Assembly (NCBI RefSeq): GCF_020184175.1
Contig: NC_065530.1
Coordinates: forward strand, 77,477,260-77,541,259
DNA: 64,000 nt
Reading direction: 5' to 3'
Source of the DNA: Aphis gossypii
Lineage: Eukaryota > Arthropoda > Insecta > Hemiptera > Aphididae
The notes under the pieces were generated by a model, which ran no database searches, was not told where the DNA came from, and saw only the letters and a list, made by a program, of their open reading frames with translations. The position numbers and the translations under genes were made by a program. The first letter of the stretch is position 1. The number at the start of each line of letters is the position of its first letter. Positions 1 through 14,018 of the stretch are shown here, in pieces.

Positions 1-1772
1 CTTCGAGTGTTTACAGCATGTATAGGTCATTACCTAAGTTAACGTTATTTTTAATAAGATAAAACATTTTCAGTTTTAAGTGTATTATAATTGACCGTAC
101 AAATTATAACACGTATTATAGATTAACTCTGATTAACTTTTATGAGTTTTATAACACCTATATATATTCTAAACACCAATATTAATTATATGTATATTCA
201 TTTTAGTTATACATATAGGTACAAACTGTATGGATTTAATATATTTTTTTATAATATATTTACTAAATCGTATCATCCTATACGTTTATACACAATATAG
301 TATATTCGTATAGGGTGTAGTACGTCTACGTCAGTAAAAAATGTTAATAATTATAGTTTCGTTTAATTATACAAATGAAAAATAAATTATATACGTGTCG
401 TCGCTTCGTTAAATCTGTGTTAATGGTATTAATAACTATATTATGAATGCTTACTAAAATCGCATCTGTTTCAATCGATACAAAAAAAAATAAAAATAAT
501 AATCAAACACACAAAAACGCTTGAATAAAAGGTACCTATACTGCTGAATACTGATGTTAAAATAATTGTGCTTAATATTATATTTGGATTATGTTCATAC
601 ACACGGTTGTAACGTTATTATATGACGAAATCGCGCCACGGATATTCTATTACTGACCATCAACAACGCGTATAATATAATACCTTCAGTATAATGACTA
701 CACCGCGAATCACTGTGGTATAATTAAGTATATTTGCATAGAAAAAAAATATGGACCAGCTCATTCACAAAATTGCGTGTTGAAAATATTATAGAAATTC
801 GGTGACTAATCGTAATCGTGTATCCATATAATACCTCCTCTTTACAATATGTTGTATACGTACCTACTTCAGAAACAAGGTCTTCGGGTATATTACATAA
901 TATAATATTATTATTATACCATATTTTACACTTGTTGTTACAGGAAAACGACGACAAAAATCCCTATAGTTTTGGAGGGGACGCATGTTTGCACCAAGTG
1001 GTTTTACGAACAGCCAATTCGCGTATATATTATAATAATTATTATATTATTAGGTAGGTAAATTGGGTAGGTAGGTAGGTATATTATATTGGTGTTTATA
1101 AGTTTATAACATCCATAGTCCTCCGTGAATGCAGCGCTCGAAATCGGCCGCCCGGCAGACACCCTCCAGTATACCTATATACATAACACGTATTTGAATA
1201 TTTTCTCCTATCGTCGGTATAATATATTATGTTATTTTTAATTTAAATATTACATCATCCGCAGCGGATGTAATATATACGTATGAACTATAGCTCATTC
1301 GATTCGTTTATCGTTCAATCGAATTATACGCGCATATTAATACATATATTACGCGCATTTTAATTAGATATGTGCCTAAAAAGACAGGACTTCAATGAAA
1401 AAACTGGAAACGTTGTTTTATTTATTTATTGGTATACTATATATAGTATATACAAGCTGAATTCCAACGAAACAATAGGTGCATAATATTATTTCAATAT
1501 TAACAGTATAACTGTTTAATTTAACTGTTTTTTTTTTTTTTAATAACTTAAAAATTTAGTAACGATTCATGCGTTAAAACAAAAAAGGAACGACGGAAAG
1601 TATAGGTACTCATTTAGTATAGGTATGTAGTTGAATAAGATATAATAAAATAGAGTAGGTATATTATGATAAACAGTATTATAGTGGGGAAAAGGGAACA
1701 TATAATGGAAAATCGCTCTCGTTAGGTTGCAAGGAGGAACTGAAATCAATTCGGAAAAGCAATGGATTACAC

Positions 1773-1976
1773 CAGGGGTGGCAAAGCTTTTTTTGTTCAG
1801 GAGTCTACTAAAAATATATTTCACCTTTGAGGATCGACTTCCATAGAAAACTTTTTTTACTATTGAATAACTATAATGTTCTCTACAACCTCGATTAATT
1901 TTCGTGTGCATGGCCCTAAAAATAAATTCTAACATGATCGACTTTAATATTGTTCTCGATCGACCGTTTGGCTCCC
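1773..1976. mobile_element. Short non-autonomous hAT-like insertion (204 bp) with flanking direct repeats
   Basis: The segment begins CAGGGGTGGCAAAG, a typical hAT-type terminus. It is flanked by a perfect 11-bp direct repeat ATGGATTACAC at 1762-1772 and 1977-1987, which reads as a target-site duplication. The right end read inward (GGGAGCCAAAC) resembles the left end only partly, so the terminal repeats are degraded. hAT elements normally duplicate 8 bp; 11 bp may include chance matches. It has no coding capacity. The long minus-strand open frame over 1567-2043 crosses the insertion and is not a gene. Confidence 0.45.
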
Positions 1977-4266
1977 ATGGATTACACAATAAGCAACTTC
2001 GCCCCCTCCCCTCTAGAACATGCACGCAGTATATACCCTTCACCCTTCATCAATCATATTATATTACGCTATAGTTTTGTTCTAATATACTATTATTTAT
2101 AATAATTTATTGATATGAAATAAAAACTAATTATAACCGCTGGCATGTACATTTTGCGCACGACGCAGATTACAAAACTGAGGGTGTTAAACCCTAGCAG
2201 CCCACCCACAAACACAAATTGCACCTATGAGCCGATATAATATATCAGCTATCTGGGTATGTGAGAGACAGACAAAATTCATACGAACCGTTATTATTAT
2301 GGGCGTCACTGTCATTGTCACGGCAATAATATCTATAATATTATGTAAATATCGTGACGATTAAACCATACGATAATAGATATATTGTGTATAATATATA
2401 TATATTCACATTTTGACCTCCATCAAACGCCGCCATAAATGCCGTTGGTAAAAATGTTAAAATGTCATTCACTTTCACATTCCAAACTAGTATATATTAA
2501 TATTGTATGGTAACGATGTGTTTCCAACGCAGCATTTGGCTGTTTCATGTTTGTAATTATTAATTATAATGATATTGCTTGGGTACCTCCTAATAAAACG
2601 TATTTAATTTTATGAATATTTTGTATGTATAAAGTGATAGCCGTAGAAATAAATTAACAAAAAAAAAAACCCGAGTAAAAAAGGTGTACGCATTTTACAT
2701 ATTTTTAAAACTATTCATACCTAAATGAAAACGTTAGATTTTAAATACGTGAATAATATTATATATTTATCGACACGTGGTGTAGCGCACAACATAACCC
2801 AATACACGTGTAATGGATATTATGGCCTATGTATATTCGATGTAGGTATATACACATTAATAAGCATCCTCTCCTCTGCAGCAGTCTTGTCTCCGCAACT
2901 GGCCATGCACAGCAGAACCGACAGGAGGTGTAAGTTCGTCTATTCTCCTACTGGAAGTAAATAGATAGGTGTAGGTTAATAGCTAGTCTAGCCGAGTGCA
3001 CCTATATATTATTATAATAAATTTGGTAATCACCGATATTATAACATTAAGTAATGCTATTATATTTTTGGTCCTGTAACGAATGTTTATTATTTTTTTT
3101 TTCCGTGATGCAAACGAAACGCATTTCGAATAAATAACAATTTCTAATGACGATATTATAGGTACAAAACCCGTTTGCATACTCACGCGTCATGCGTACC
3201 TGAAAAATAGCTATTTAGTAGTTCATAATACATTAATATTATTATTAATCACAATTATAGGTTACTTCCACATAAGTCCATGTAATAACTATATACTTAT
3301 ATACATAGATTTATGCATATAATACGACCGTCACTTCAGCACGTCTATTATCAGTGCGCATACAGACGTGTAATTGATAGTACTCAATTTCATTAGTATA
3401 ATATATCAGTAGTGTACAGCAGGAAACTTGGGTATGTTTTTATTAGTCTTATAAAATATCGCATATTGAGATATAAAGTTTTCGATGTATCAAACGTATG
3501 GTTAGCCTTCGTATCAATAATGATAATGAATTATTATAAAATCAAATCAATATCAATCATACACCTATGTAATATTATATGGTGCATATTAGCATAAATA
3601 CTTAGTGGGTGTTGTGTTTAAAAGGTTATTATAAACAGCATTTTCCACGCGAATTTTAACCAAACCTCTCCCTGAGGGTGTTCTACATTTTGAGTGTTTT
3701 TATTATTTTTATATTTTTATATCCTTGTTACTATTATTATAATTATTAATATTCATAACTAGCAATGATCCATATACATCTAACTTCCTTTAAGAATTTA
3801 TAATTTTCAATGAATTAAAAATAAATCGAACATTTTATTTTTCTGTAATTAATACCGATTATTAATATTATTTTCGTTCAATCAATGAAAAATAATAACA
3901 CTACAACAATTCAAATCAACCATAGTTATAAATTATACAATATTTAATATAATATTATATTAAATACCATTTCCTTTTAAATATTATTTTTTGTATGTAT
4001 TTATTTTTTAACTATATTGGCATGAAACAAATAAATTATGATTATAAAAAAAAATATTAAAGCACTGATAATTACACAACATAACTTACATCAATAACGT
4101 GAGAATAACCATTATCTAAATTTGTCATTTATTTAACAATATTATGATTTAAAAAAATATATTTTGTAAACAGACGAAAGATAACTGCTTAAGTTCTTAT
4201 ATCACCTAAAGCGATTAAACTATTTTTTGAGGCGGGACTATAATTTTAATTTTAATTGTACTTTCA

Positions 4267-4290
4267 AATGAATGAATGAGTGAATGAATG
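4267..4290. repeat. (AATG)n microsatellite
   Basis: About six tandem AATG units with one G substitution, seen directly in the sequence. Confidence 0.8.
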
Positions 4291-7200
4291 TGATAAAATA
4301 TTATCGTTTCTGAAATTTATTATTTGGCGTGGAATATGAACTGCGGTATCATGCATCCTATACGTAAGTTTGGTTAAGATTTTACACGAAACCACAATAA
4401 CCTAGTAGGTGAAAATACTGAAAACTCAAAATTACCAATTAGTAATTAAAAAGCGTTTGAATAAAAAAAAAAAGTAGTGAAAATGAATTATTAACAATAG
4501 TGGCTTTATTTTACCCACACAAATAGTTCAACCAAATCAAGATTCAATATTTTCTATTTATTTTGAAAATTAATTTACTGTTTGTATTACATTTACTTTT
4601 CATAGTTACAATGTAACTTTTATGTACGATCTATATAATTTTACTAACACTTATATAACATATTAGACATTAGTGGTACAATACACCCTTAAGAGGTGTG
4701 CATGCGAATTAAATTAAATAACAATGCACATTAAACTTAAGTAAAATACCGTTTTAAGCATAATTCTTATTACAACACAATTAAATAATAAAATATATAA
4801 TAATACTAATATAAAATATAACAAAAACTATTAACACTTTAACACTAAAATATGTCAGTACGACCTATATAATAAATACAATACCTAGTAGTTATACATT
4901 TATAAATAATATAAAGCACGCATGGTATATAATTATACTTTCATTATTCTTTTCATTGTTTCATACCGAGTACTGACATATCGCAGTAAATAAAATATAG
5001 AATATTGATATAGGGCGAATTCTGTTAGGGTCACAGAGTGAATTTAAAAAATAATTTATGTAGATCTAATCGTCAGAGGTTTATAATTTATGACAAATGT
5101 ATATCGCGTACGTTCTGCTTACTATACTTACTTACCTATATGAGCAAATAAGCAATTATCAAGTATTCATATATTATTATTAATACCTATATAAATTTTA
5201 ATGTTTCATAAGCATTCTAGAATAAAAATGAATACAATCTAAGTATCTTGAAATAATACTGGATAAAAGTTTAATCTGGAAAAGTCACCGAAAGAAAAAT
5301 AGCCTACTTCAAATTTCATATTTGTTTTGTTTTCCTTTTAAACTCCAAATTAAATCTCATATTCTCATCACAGAACCAAACTACTCCTGTACAGTATAGT
5401 GATTCTGCAATTTTCAAATTTGGTTTGTATGCTATACAAATCTGAAACCTTTTAAAACCATTTGAAAATCCAGACAATTCGCAAGTTTTCCTTAAATGTT
5501 GACTGTCATCTTTCTAAACACCATTACAAAAATTGCTATTCATATTGAAAAATATAAATATATTCATATATATATATGAAAAAAATATTGTCTACCTTTC
5601 TATTGCTGATGACTAGGACTTGGATTTTAAAGCATAATAAGCAACTAAAAAAGCACATGATTGTTTTAAAATGCATATTTATTTTTTTTAAAGCAACAAA
5701 AAAATGATGACCAAAAATTAACACAATTTAGTAATAGAAATGAATAAAAAAACTTGAAAAATTAATTTGTATTAATAAAAGACATAGCTACCGTGTATTT
5801 CCCTAGATTTACAGTAGTAAAAGTGACTCTATTGACCAATAGAATATTTAACATTTAACATAAAAAACGAATCTTTCTACGCCCACTAAAGTGATTAATG
5901 CATACATCATATAAGAGGTTTCAAATTACAACACTAAATCTTAAACTTTGAAATGATCGATATCGATTTAAAGGCACACTGACCGTATAGGTACTGCAGA
6001 TTATATGTAGATCGATAATCTATACGTTTAATACATTCAATAAAAAGCCGATAACGAAAATAATAATAATTCAATATCCGAATTTTGGGTTTTTACATTT
6101 CTTATAAATTTTTTTTTTTTTTTATTCTTACAATAAATAGCATAATAAACATATAACAATTCTACAGCTGAAATAACTGAAAAAAACAACATAAAAATCA
6201 TTTACATTAAAAAAGCCGAAAAAAGCAAAAACAAATCGATTTATTTGGAATCAGAATGACATAAAACGAATCTTTTTGTATACATATTAGATTTCTATCT
6301 CATATATATATAAAAGAAGCATATTCTTTAAAATCCTAGCTCGCTGATGACTCTCCTCGCTGGCTAAAACGTACCTAGAGTCGCAATACTAATAAATAAA
6401 TATTTAAATGAGGTAGGTATTAGTCGTATTACCAATGGCCAATAGGCGATTTCCTCTTAATGTCACTCGCGTATCTAACAATAATTATTATTCAACATCA
6501 AACATAAAGTTTGCACTATATAGTGTACATTATATTCAGCTATACATTATACAAGGATATTTTATTCGATTTGTTGTGATAACATTCGTATTACCTAATA
6601 AGAACTTGCCCGTCACTTATTTTAACGTTTTCCGACCTCCGATCACACAACGTTTTTCCTAACAAATCTATATTAATTCATTAATAATTGATCCTTATTA
6701 TCGATCCGATTCGTTTTCCGCTGTTCAATATGCCGCATACCATTGATGAAGATTACGTATATATACACCTCTCATCCGTGTCTCCTAAGGTCAAAAACGT
6801 TACTGCGAACACGCAATACAGTCATCGCTGCAGTATACCTATGTAATATAATATACACATTACACATAATATACGTGATAATATTATATTCACATAGACA
6901 TGGTTATACAGGAACTCCGCGCCCTGGGGTCGTAAAACGATTTGTGCACGCCGCGGGTATTAACAAATTCGTTTAAAGTGAGAGGTTATAATATATAATA
7001 CTATTATACAGAGCTATACCTATACCTCCGTATGATTAACGACAAATAGAATAATATAATTATACACATTTACATAATAGTTCGAAAAGTACAAGAGTGC
7101 TGTAGTATACTTGTCAGAACATGGTGGGTATGTGTGATGATGTTCGAGACTCAGATACATACATATATTATACGTCTATGTACATAATATATATAGGTAT

Positions 7201-10200
7201 AAAATATGTGTAATATAGAAGTAACGTGCAGTATAACATGAGAATTGTATATACCTACCCAGTACCCACATTATGGGTGCAATCTCAGAGTTAATGAAAC
7301 GCTGGGTCCAAAATCATGTATAGGTACATATATAAGTATACTTAAGATAATTTTTAACTTGATTTTTTTCGAACGTAGCTCAAACTACTATCTAAACTTT
7401 TCTGATATCTTTAAAAGTAATCTCTGAAACGTTCGTCAAAATCTTACGAGTGAGGTTTTTTAAGTTTATTAAAACATTGAATTTTTTAATACATTTTAAT
7501 AACATAATAATATAAATTTATTCGATATTATGATCAAAAAAAATAAACAAATAAATAAAATAATGAAGGAATCTATACCAACATATATGGGTAGAAAGAT
7601 AAATTTAAAAACACCCTCCGGGCACCGAGTCTTAAGAAATCTATTGATAAATAATTTTTATTAAAATCGGTCTAGTAGTTTGTAAAACTAGCAAGTTCTA
7701 TTATGGAAATACTTTTGTTTTATAATAAGTACCTATAGACTAAACAAGTATAAATTATAAGTGAGGTTTTATATTTTTATACAATATACAAATTAAACTA
7801 TAATAACAATTCTAATACGACCCTGAGTGGAGTAATAGATCAACATTTTAACTCTTTACCACGATGCAATAACTCTAACTTATTATATCCAAGTACTCTA
7901 AAAAAAATTAATTAATAGTATGTTGTTTTTCAAAAGAAGACAATTTTAAAATCAACAACAACAATTAAAATAACCAAGCATTTTAATTTGTTTTAATGAG
8001 ATCAAATTGTATATTATTGTGTTTTAATAATATTTTGAAAAACTTCGATTATTTCTTCAAATGACAGTGTTGTGCGATACAATATAAAAGAATCGCGCTA
8101 TATATGTATGGGTGTAGAATGTAAACTGTGTAAGGAACTCCCGGACGAATGATCGTTTTATATAGTATAGATATATATATATATAAGCGCATATTTATTC
8201 GTATTAATTGGCAACGAAATATACTTCCTGTAAATATTAAATTGATTATTTATTTAATATACACGTACTATTTATTTATTATATATTTTTTTTTACTTGG
8301 CTCGAAATGCTACCGCATTTCTAAATAGTTGTTGATTCAAAAAAATAAAAACCGACAAAACCGGTCTTGCTAAATACCTTTCGTCGAAATACTATATTAT
8401 TCCTGATGACGATAATACATTGCACAGGAATAAGAAATAATGCGGATGGGGAGTCGTGGCGGCGACGCGCGTTGGAGGATGCGTTTTCGTCCTTTTCGGT
8501 TAATAGAAAAACATATTTTCTTTTTAAAAAGTTCAAATACCCTAAAAAAGAATTGACCCAACATAATATAATAGATCACATAATCTATACCTATCGTAAA
8601 TAATATAGCACGTCATAGAACGCACTATAATACTCGTGACGGCAGACAACCGTCAATGCCCTGCTACGATGTGTTATTGCAATCTCCGGTTGCAGCGGTA
8701 GCGAATGTCCAGCGTTTAGCGAATTTTTTTTATTGAGTTATTAGTTACAATAACTACGCCTCGATAACACTTCATGTGCTTATCATCAAAATATAATAGA
8801 TAGATGTGTGGTTAATTACGATATCATGTTTTTTACCGTTACTTTCGTCTGTCCATTCGACGACTTCATTGTACAGCAGTTTATGCGAATAACACTGTGG
8901 GTCAAGTGGATCGCTTTTTTCTACGGAAGTAATAATTATTATTATTGCGAACTGAAAAATATATTACACGTTTATATTATTACGTGATATCATATATTTA
9001 AATATTTATATAATATATATGTCGAATGCATATACGTAGTTACTCATATTACTTCAATCCTTTTATATTATGCATTATTAATTTAAACTTTAAATTTTTA
9101 GAATTTTAAAGTATAGGTATATATATGTGTGCCACATTTTCAAACAATTAAATTTTTGTATTTCATTTATAAGACGTCCTGTCGTGATTCAAATCATTCT
9201 TTTTTTCAGAATAAAGACAACTCTTTTTTTTCATATTATAGATTGTTAAGCAGATAGATTTTTTTCGACGTTTTGATGTACCTATCTATAAAAAAGAAAA
9301 TTTAAAGTTTTAAGTTACACAGCTCTCGATATTCTATATCCATAGTAATAGAATTGGAAAAGATGAATCCCTCATACAGTCACTATGATAGTTTTATAAT
9401 ATTATATTAATTAATCTATATTACCATTTTATAGTTCATATTTAACTATTTGAGTATTTAACAAGATTAAATTAATATTTCTACTATCGCCTATTTTATA
9501 TTTTTGTGAAAAAAATAATTAGGAATTTTTATCTTACAGAGTAATGATGACTGATGAATACACTGTATACAGACATAATATGATGTTAATAACTCAAAAA
9601 CTATACTTGTTCGATAAAATAACAGGGATTGCAGATTCACACTTGAAAAAATTGTTTTTTATTTCCACAGTATACTTCTAAAATGATGAAAAAAATCTGA
9701 ATTTTTGAAAGTGAAGTCATTAAGGAGGTAAGTACCTAAAAAATACTTAAAAAATTGTAAAAATCAAAATTTGAATAAACGCGTTGTATACTATAGGATA
9801 AAAATTAAAAGGGGATAAGTACGATTGGTGTCCTTTATTATACATATTCATAAGTATCGATTGTGTACCTACAGGTAAAACTGAGAAACGCGCCTAAAAT
9901 GTATTATAATTCATAATATTATCAAGTGTTACCCCATTTGCCGGAGGGCTTGTCATTATTTGTTTACCCGGTATAAACTGAATACATGTTTTTTGACATT
10001 TCCTATCGACAACTCGTTATATGTATCGACTAAAACAAATCCACATGTATCGTTTATTGTATACCTGTATATATTTATAATATAACATTGCACCTGCAGT
10101 CGTCCATCAAGGACGTCTCTGTCAAGTCCTCTATAATATACGAAAATGCTACATTATCTTGTGTTGTTATTCCGCGTCTCTCTTAGATATATGAATATGT

Positions 10201-11028
10201 GTTATAAACTTTTAAGCGGAAGCGCGAAAATATATAACACGCGGACGTAATTACTGGACTACTTAAACGGCCATATAATGTATGTAAATATATAATAATA
10301 AACGTAGGTAACGATTTGGATTGTCCTTGCGGTAAATAAGTATGTTATTATATATTATGATTCACTATATACGCGTGGTACGAAGTTACACAACAATCGT
10401 ATAGGTGCAAAAATTAGAGTATATTATATTATTATACGCACCTAGCGTCGAACGAAAAATGATCGATCGTTCGATATAACTTTATTACTTATTAGGTAGT
10501 ATACATAATAATAATAATACAATGCGGTCGGTTATAACTCACGCGTCTGCGGATACGCTTGACCATATTAAATTTGGCGATATATTAGCGTAAACCGCTC
10601 GAATGATTGATCGTGGGATCGTAGAAAGTTTCTTTATGCGTTAAAAAAAATGATTTTTGAACCCTCTTCGTACGCTGTCGCATACTATTTTACTATACTA
10701 CGCACCTACTAGTATGGCGGTCATATATTATTATTATTTGTACTCACGTTTACTATGTACTTAGTATTATGTAGAGAGAAGAAACCATAACGTTAACGTG
10801 CTTAGCACACACGTGTGCAGTGTGGTGTTTGTGTGTATCCAGGTATAAACCGTAGTTAATGACCTTCCAAGACGCGCACGCACACGTAGAGTCGGCCGGT
10901 CCACATCACTGCACTTCTGTCGTCTGGCAGCGGAATAGTAATCGGATGCATTTCACGCAAGTGCACACGAAAATCGTATTACTTTGCAGTACAATAACAC
11001 GCTATATAAATAACAAACATTATAATGA

Positions 11029-11049
11029 TATGTGTGTGTGTGTGTGTGT
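11029..11049. repeat. (TG)n microsatellite
   Basis: A pure run of alternating T and G of about 20 bp. Confidence 0.85.
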
Positions 11050-13451
11050 ATTTTAGATACGTATAATATATACACCGCAGCAAGCGCGTGTCCGTTATAC
11101 AGAGCGAATCACCAAGCGTGTTCGTTGCTCACCCTCTTTTTTTGTCATCTGCAATTTTATTTTTTATTTTTTTAAATATTCTTGAATTCTTGAGAATTTT
11201 TTGTACTACTCGAGAAGAGTCATGTGAAGATACAGTCATTTTTTTTTTCCAAACGAAAACTCCCCTACTATAAATTATTTAGTGAACAATTTTCTGAAAA
11301 ATTTGCCTTATCGAAATCAAACTTAAATTTATTAGTTTTTAAGTAATTTAAATTTTTGTACCAGATGTAATAGCTAATAAGTCTGTGATAATAAAGATTT
11401 GGAAAATATGGAGGCTTAATATCTTATAAACATTGGAATAACTAAAAAATGGACTCGTTTAAATACTAAATTAAGCGTACATCCAAATTTTTGAAAATAT
11501 ATTATTTTCGTAGGTATGTATTTAAAAAGGTCAAAAATGAGAATTTGAATATATTCATTATTTTATGAAAAAAAAATTAGGGGTGAGTATGCTTGGAGTA
11601 TCACACTGTATACACGTCCTATAATCCGACTTCGACGCGATATAGCGATAAGAAAAATTCAAATGCGCGCAAAAATTACGGGCGGCTGAGCGCTCTCGAT
11701 ATATATCGATCACTTTCACTGGTCCTGCTTTCACCCGCGCGGTTAAACGCAAACACACACACGGTTATTATTACCTTGCGCCTGGCTACACAACACCTCT
11801 GCGGGCGACGAAAATCTGTACGACAATAATAATAATATTATTATTATATACGCACACGCGTAACGCGACACATAATAATCATATAAAGCCGCGGTGGCGT
11901 AATTTGGCCGTGTTTGTGGGTGGGGGATGATATTTTTGTGCATTTTACCTGTAGCCCCGTAACAAAAATTTTGTGTGCATCATAAGCGAGGTGCTTATAC
12001 AATGCCATCAGTGTGGTATATGTACCTATTATAATAGTACATTGCATGTGTATAAAATATGTATGGCCGCGTGGAAACAAATAATTATATAATATTTAAA
12101 TATTCATGTACAAAAAAATATTTATACATTATACGACTTCGCTAATATGTGTGATTTCCCAGAAAAAAAATAATATTTGACCACTTCAGTGGTTTATTTT
12201 AGTAATATTATCTGATTTATGAACAATGTATAAACATGTTATAAGCACAGCTAGCATAGGAGGGAGGGATTCGAAGTTTTTTGTATTATTTTTATAAAAC
12301 TATAGTCTATAGGTAATAATAGTGTCTTGAATAAGTATATATACATTTCAATGGGGTAAGTAGGTTTTAAAAAAGTCATATAATCTCCTCCCCGTACTTC
12401 AGTACTTGGCAATATTAAAAGCTGTTGTTCTATGAGTACTTAATTGGAACATAAATTATTAATATCAATAATTAAACAAAGTACACATCAAATAAGTATT
12501 AATAGGAAAAAATAAACAATTAATAAATTATCATATTATGCATAAGTATATTATTTGATATAGTAATTATTTCAACAAAATGTTGTTCTTATATAGTTGT
12601 ATAAAACCATCAATTGTTAAAATTACTACTTTACTATTATAGAATAGTAGTATAATACTACAGTAAAGTTAGTTTACCTAAAATAATTATTTCTTCATAA
12701 CTCTTTTTGACCTATTTATACACATGACAAATTTTCATTTTTTTTCTTCTATAAATATTAATAAAACATTATTCACAGGGTCACAATTCTCGAAAATGTA
12801 ATACAAGTTCCCACATAAGTCGTTCTATCTCTGTAAAAAAATATTAAAAATAAATACATACACGCATAACTTTATTTTATAAGCATTTGACGAACTTCGT
12901 TTAAAATCAAAAAAAAATGTAAAACTATTTTCTTGTTAGAAATTCATAAAAAAAATTTTATCCAAGTTTTAAAAACTGAATAGTACAAGATTCTTTTAAG
13001 TATTTCATACTGAAACCATAAAATCTAATAACTTAATAAAGATAGTTATTTTGATGGGAATCTTTTTAAGTTCAAATTCGAATAAAATTACTGATTTAAA
13101 CGATAAATAACAGTGTTAATTATTTTTTTATATAATTTAAAAACATTATTCGTGGGAATTTAAAACTTTTTAGAATATTGTATTATGCATTTTACTATAC
13201 GTACATAATGGAATTTTTCATTCTATCTGTTAATCTATTTTTACCGTTTTACAGTATTTACAGATAAATTATATGAATTGATATAATATAGTAAAAATAT
13301 AGATCATTAAAATAATTAAATATTAACATTCATATAATAAATGCAAATTGACATAGGAACCATAATATTAAAACTAAAATAAATTACTAATAGCTGTATC
13401 AAAAAAACATATCATGAAATATACTCGGTGATATAGGCTAACAGACCGTTT

Positions 13452-14018
13452 CCGTTCAGAATCGTTTTTCGTATACAATGATAATCATTGAATCCAAATT
13501 TAATACACTCATAACCATGACCCACTCAACACCTAATTTACAGAAGAGTGGTACCCATTTTTTAAATTTTACTGTTTTTTCATGATCCCATTATATTTAC
13601 GAGATTGAAGATCATTGGGTACATTTCGTGGGAACACCCGCATACAATATTGCAAATCCAAAAAATGTTAAATTAAAAGTATAATTATTAGGGTTTAAAT
13701 ATTCGAATAATTTCAAGTTATGTTGTACGACGATTATACTACAGACTGTATATTATAGAAGAAATAAAATTAAACCATTTAACAGCCAAAAACCACTTTA
13801 CAGGAAAAGCGATCACGCTTTGTAGAAAAGTCGGACTTTTATCTTTAATTATATTATTATATCATCTAAATTTTATCTGAAAGACGAACATTTTATTCAA
13901 GTCCTATTACACTCTAGTATCAAGTGGATCTCGGACATAGAGTAGATCACTATAATGGGTGTGTTAAATTTGAATGCAATGATAGATATCATTGTATACA
14001 AAAAACTATTTTGAACGG
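13452..14018. mobile_element. MITE-like element with ~75-80 bp inverted arms
   Basis: The left arm at 13452-13527 and the reverse complement of the right arm at 13940-14018 align over their whole length. Shared blocks are CCGTTCA, GTATACAATGAT, ATCATTG, CAAATTTAA and a CACTCAT/CACCCAT block, with scattered substitutions and small indels. There is no transposase frame inside. The flanks (for example GATATAGGCTAACAGACC on the left, and repeat-like AT-rich text from 14090 to about 14720 on the right) probably belong to the same repeat family. I have the impression that this sequence is high-copy in aphids, but I cannot verify that here. Confidence 0.6.

Larger units (their letters stand above)
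1..13440. other. AT-rich intergenic region, no gene recognised
   Basis: I see no reading frame here with coding character. The open frames are short, rich in Ile, Tyr and Asn, and match no family I recognise. The content is AT-rich sequence with TATAGGTACC-type words, (TAGG)n at about 1053-1079, poly-A/T runs and scattered islands of higher GC at about 8440-8500, 10850-10930 and 11640-11780. A short hAT-like insertion at 1773-1976, a tetranucleotide repeat near 4270 and a (TG)n tract near 11040 are listed separately. The AAATCGGTCTAGTAGTTT string near 7665 resembles a phrase common in insect transposon remnants, but I cannot place it. Confidence 0.6.

Noticed and set aside
1053..1079. TAGG-type repeat considered as telomeric (TTAGG)n
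   Set aside because: Only a few TAGG units; the insect telomere unit TTAGG is not present in tandem.
1567..2043. 158-codon minus-strand open frame
   Set aside because: It crosses the direct-repeat-flanked insertion, has no recognised domain and no acceptable codon bias; it is a chance frame.
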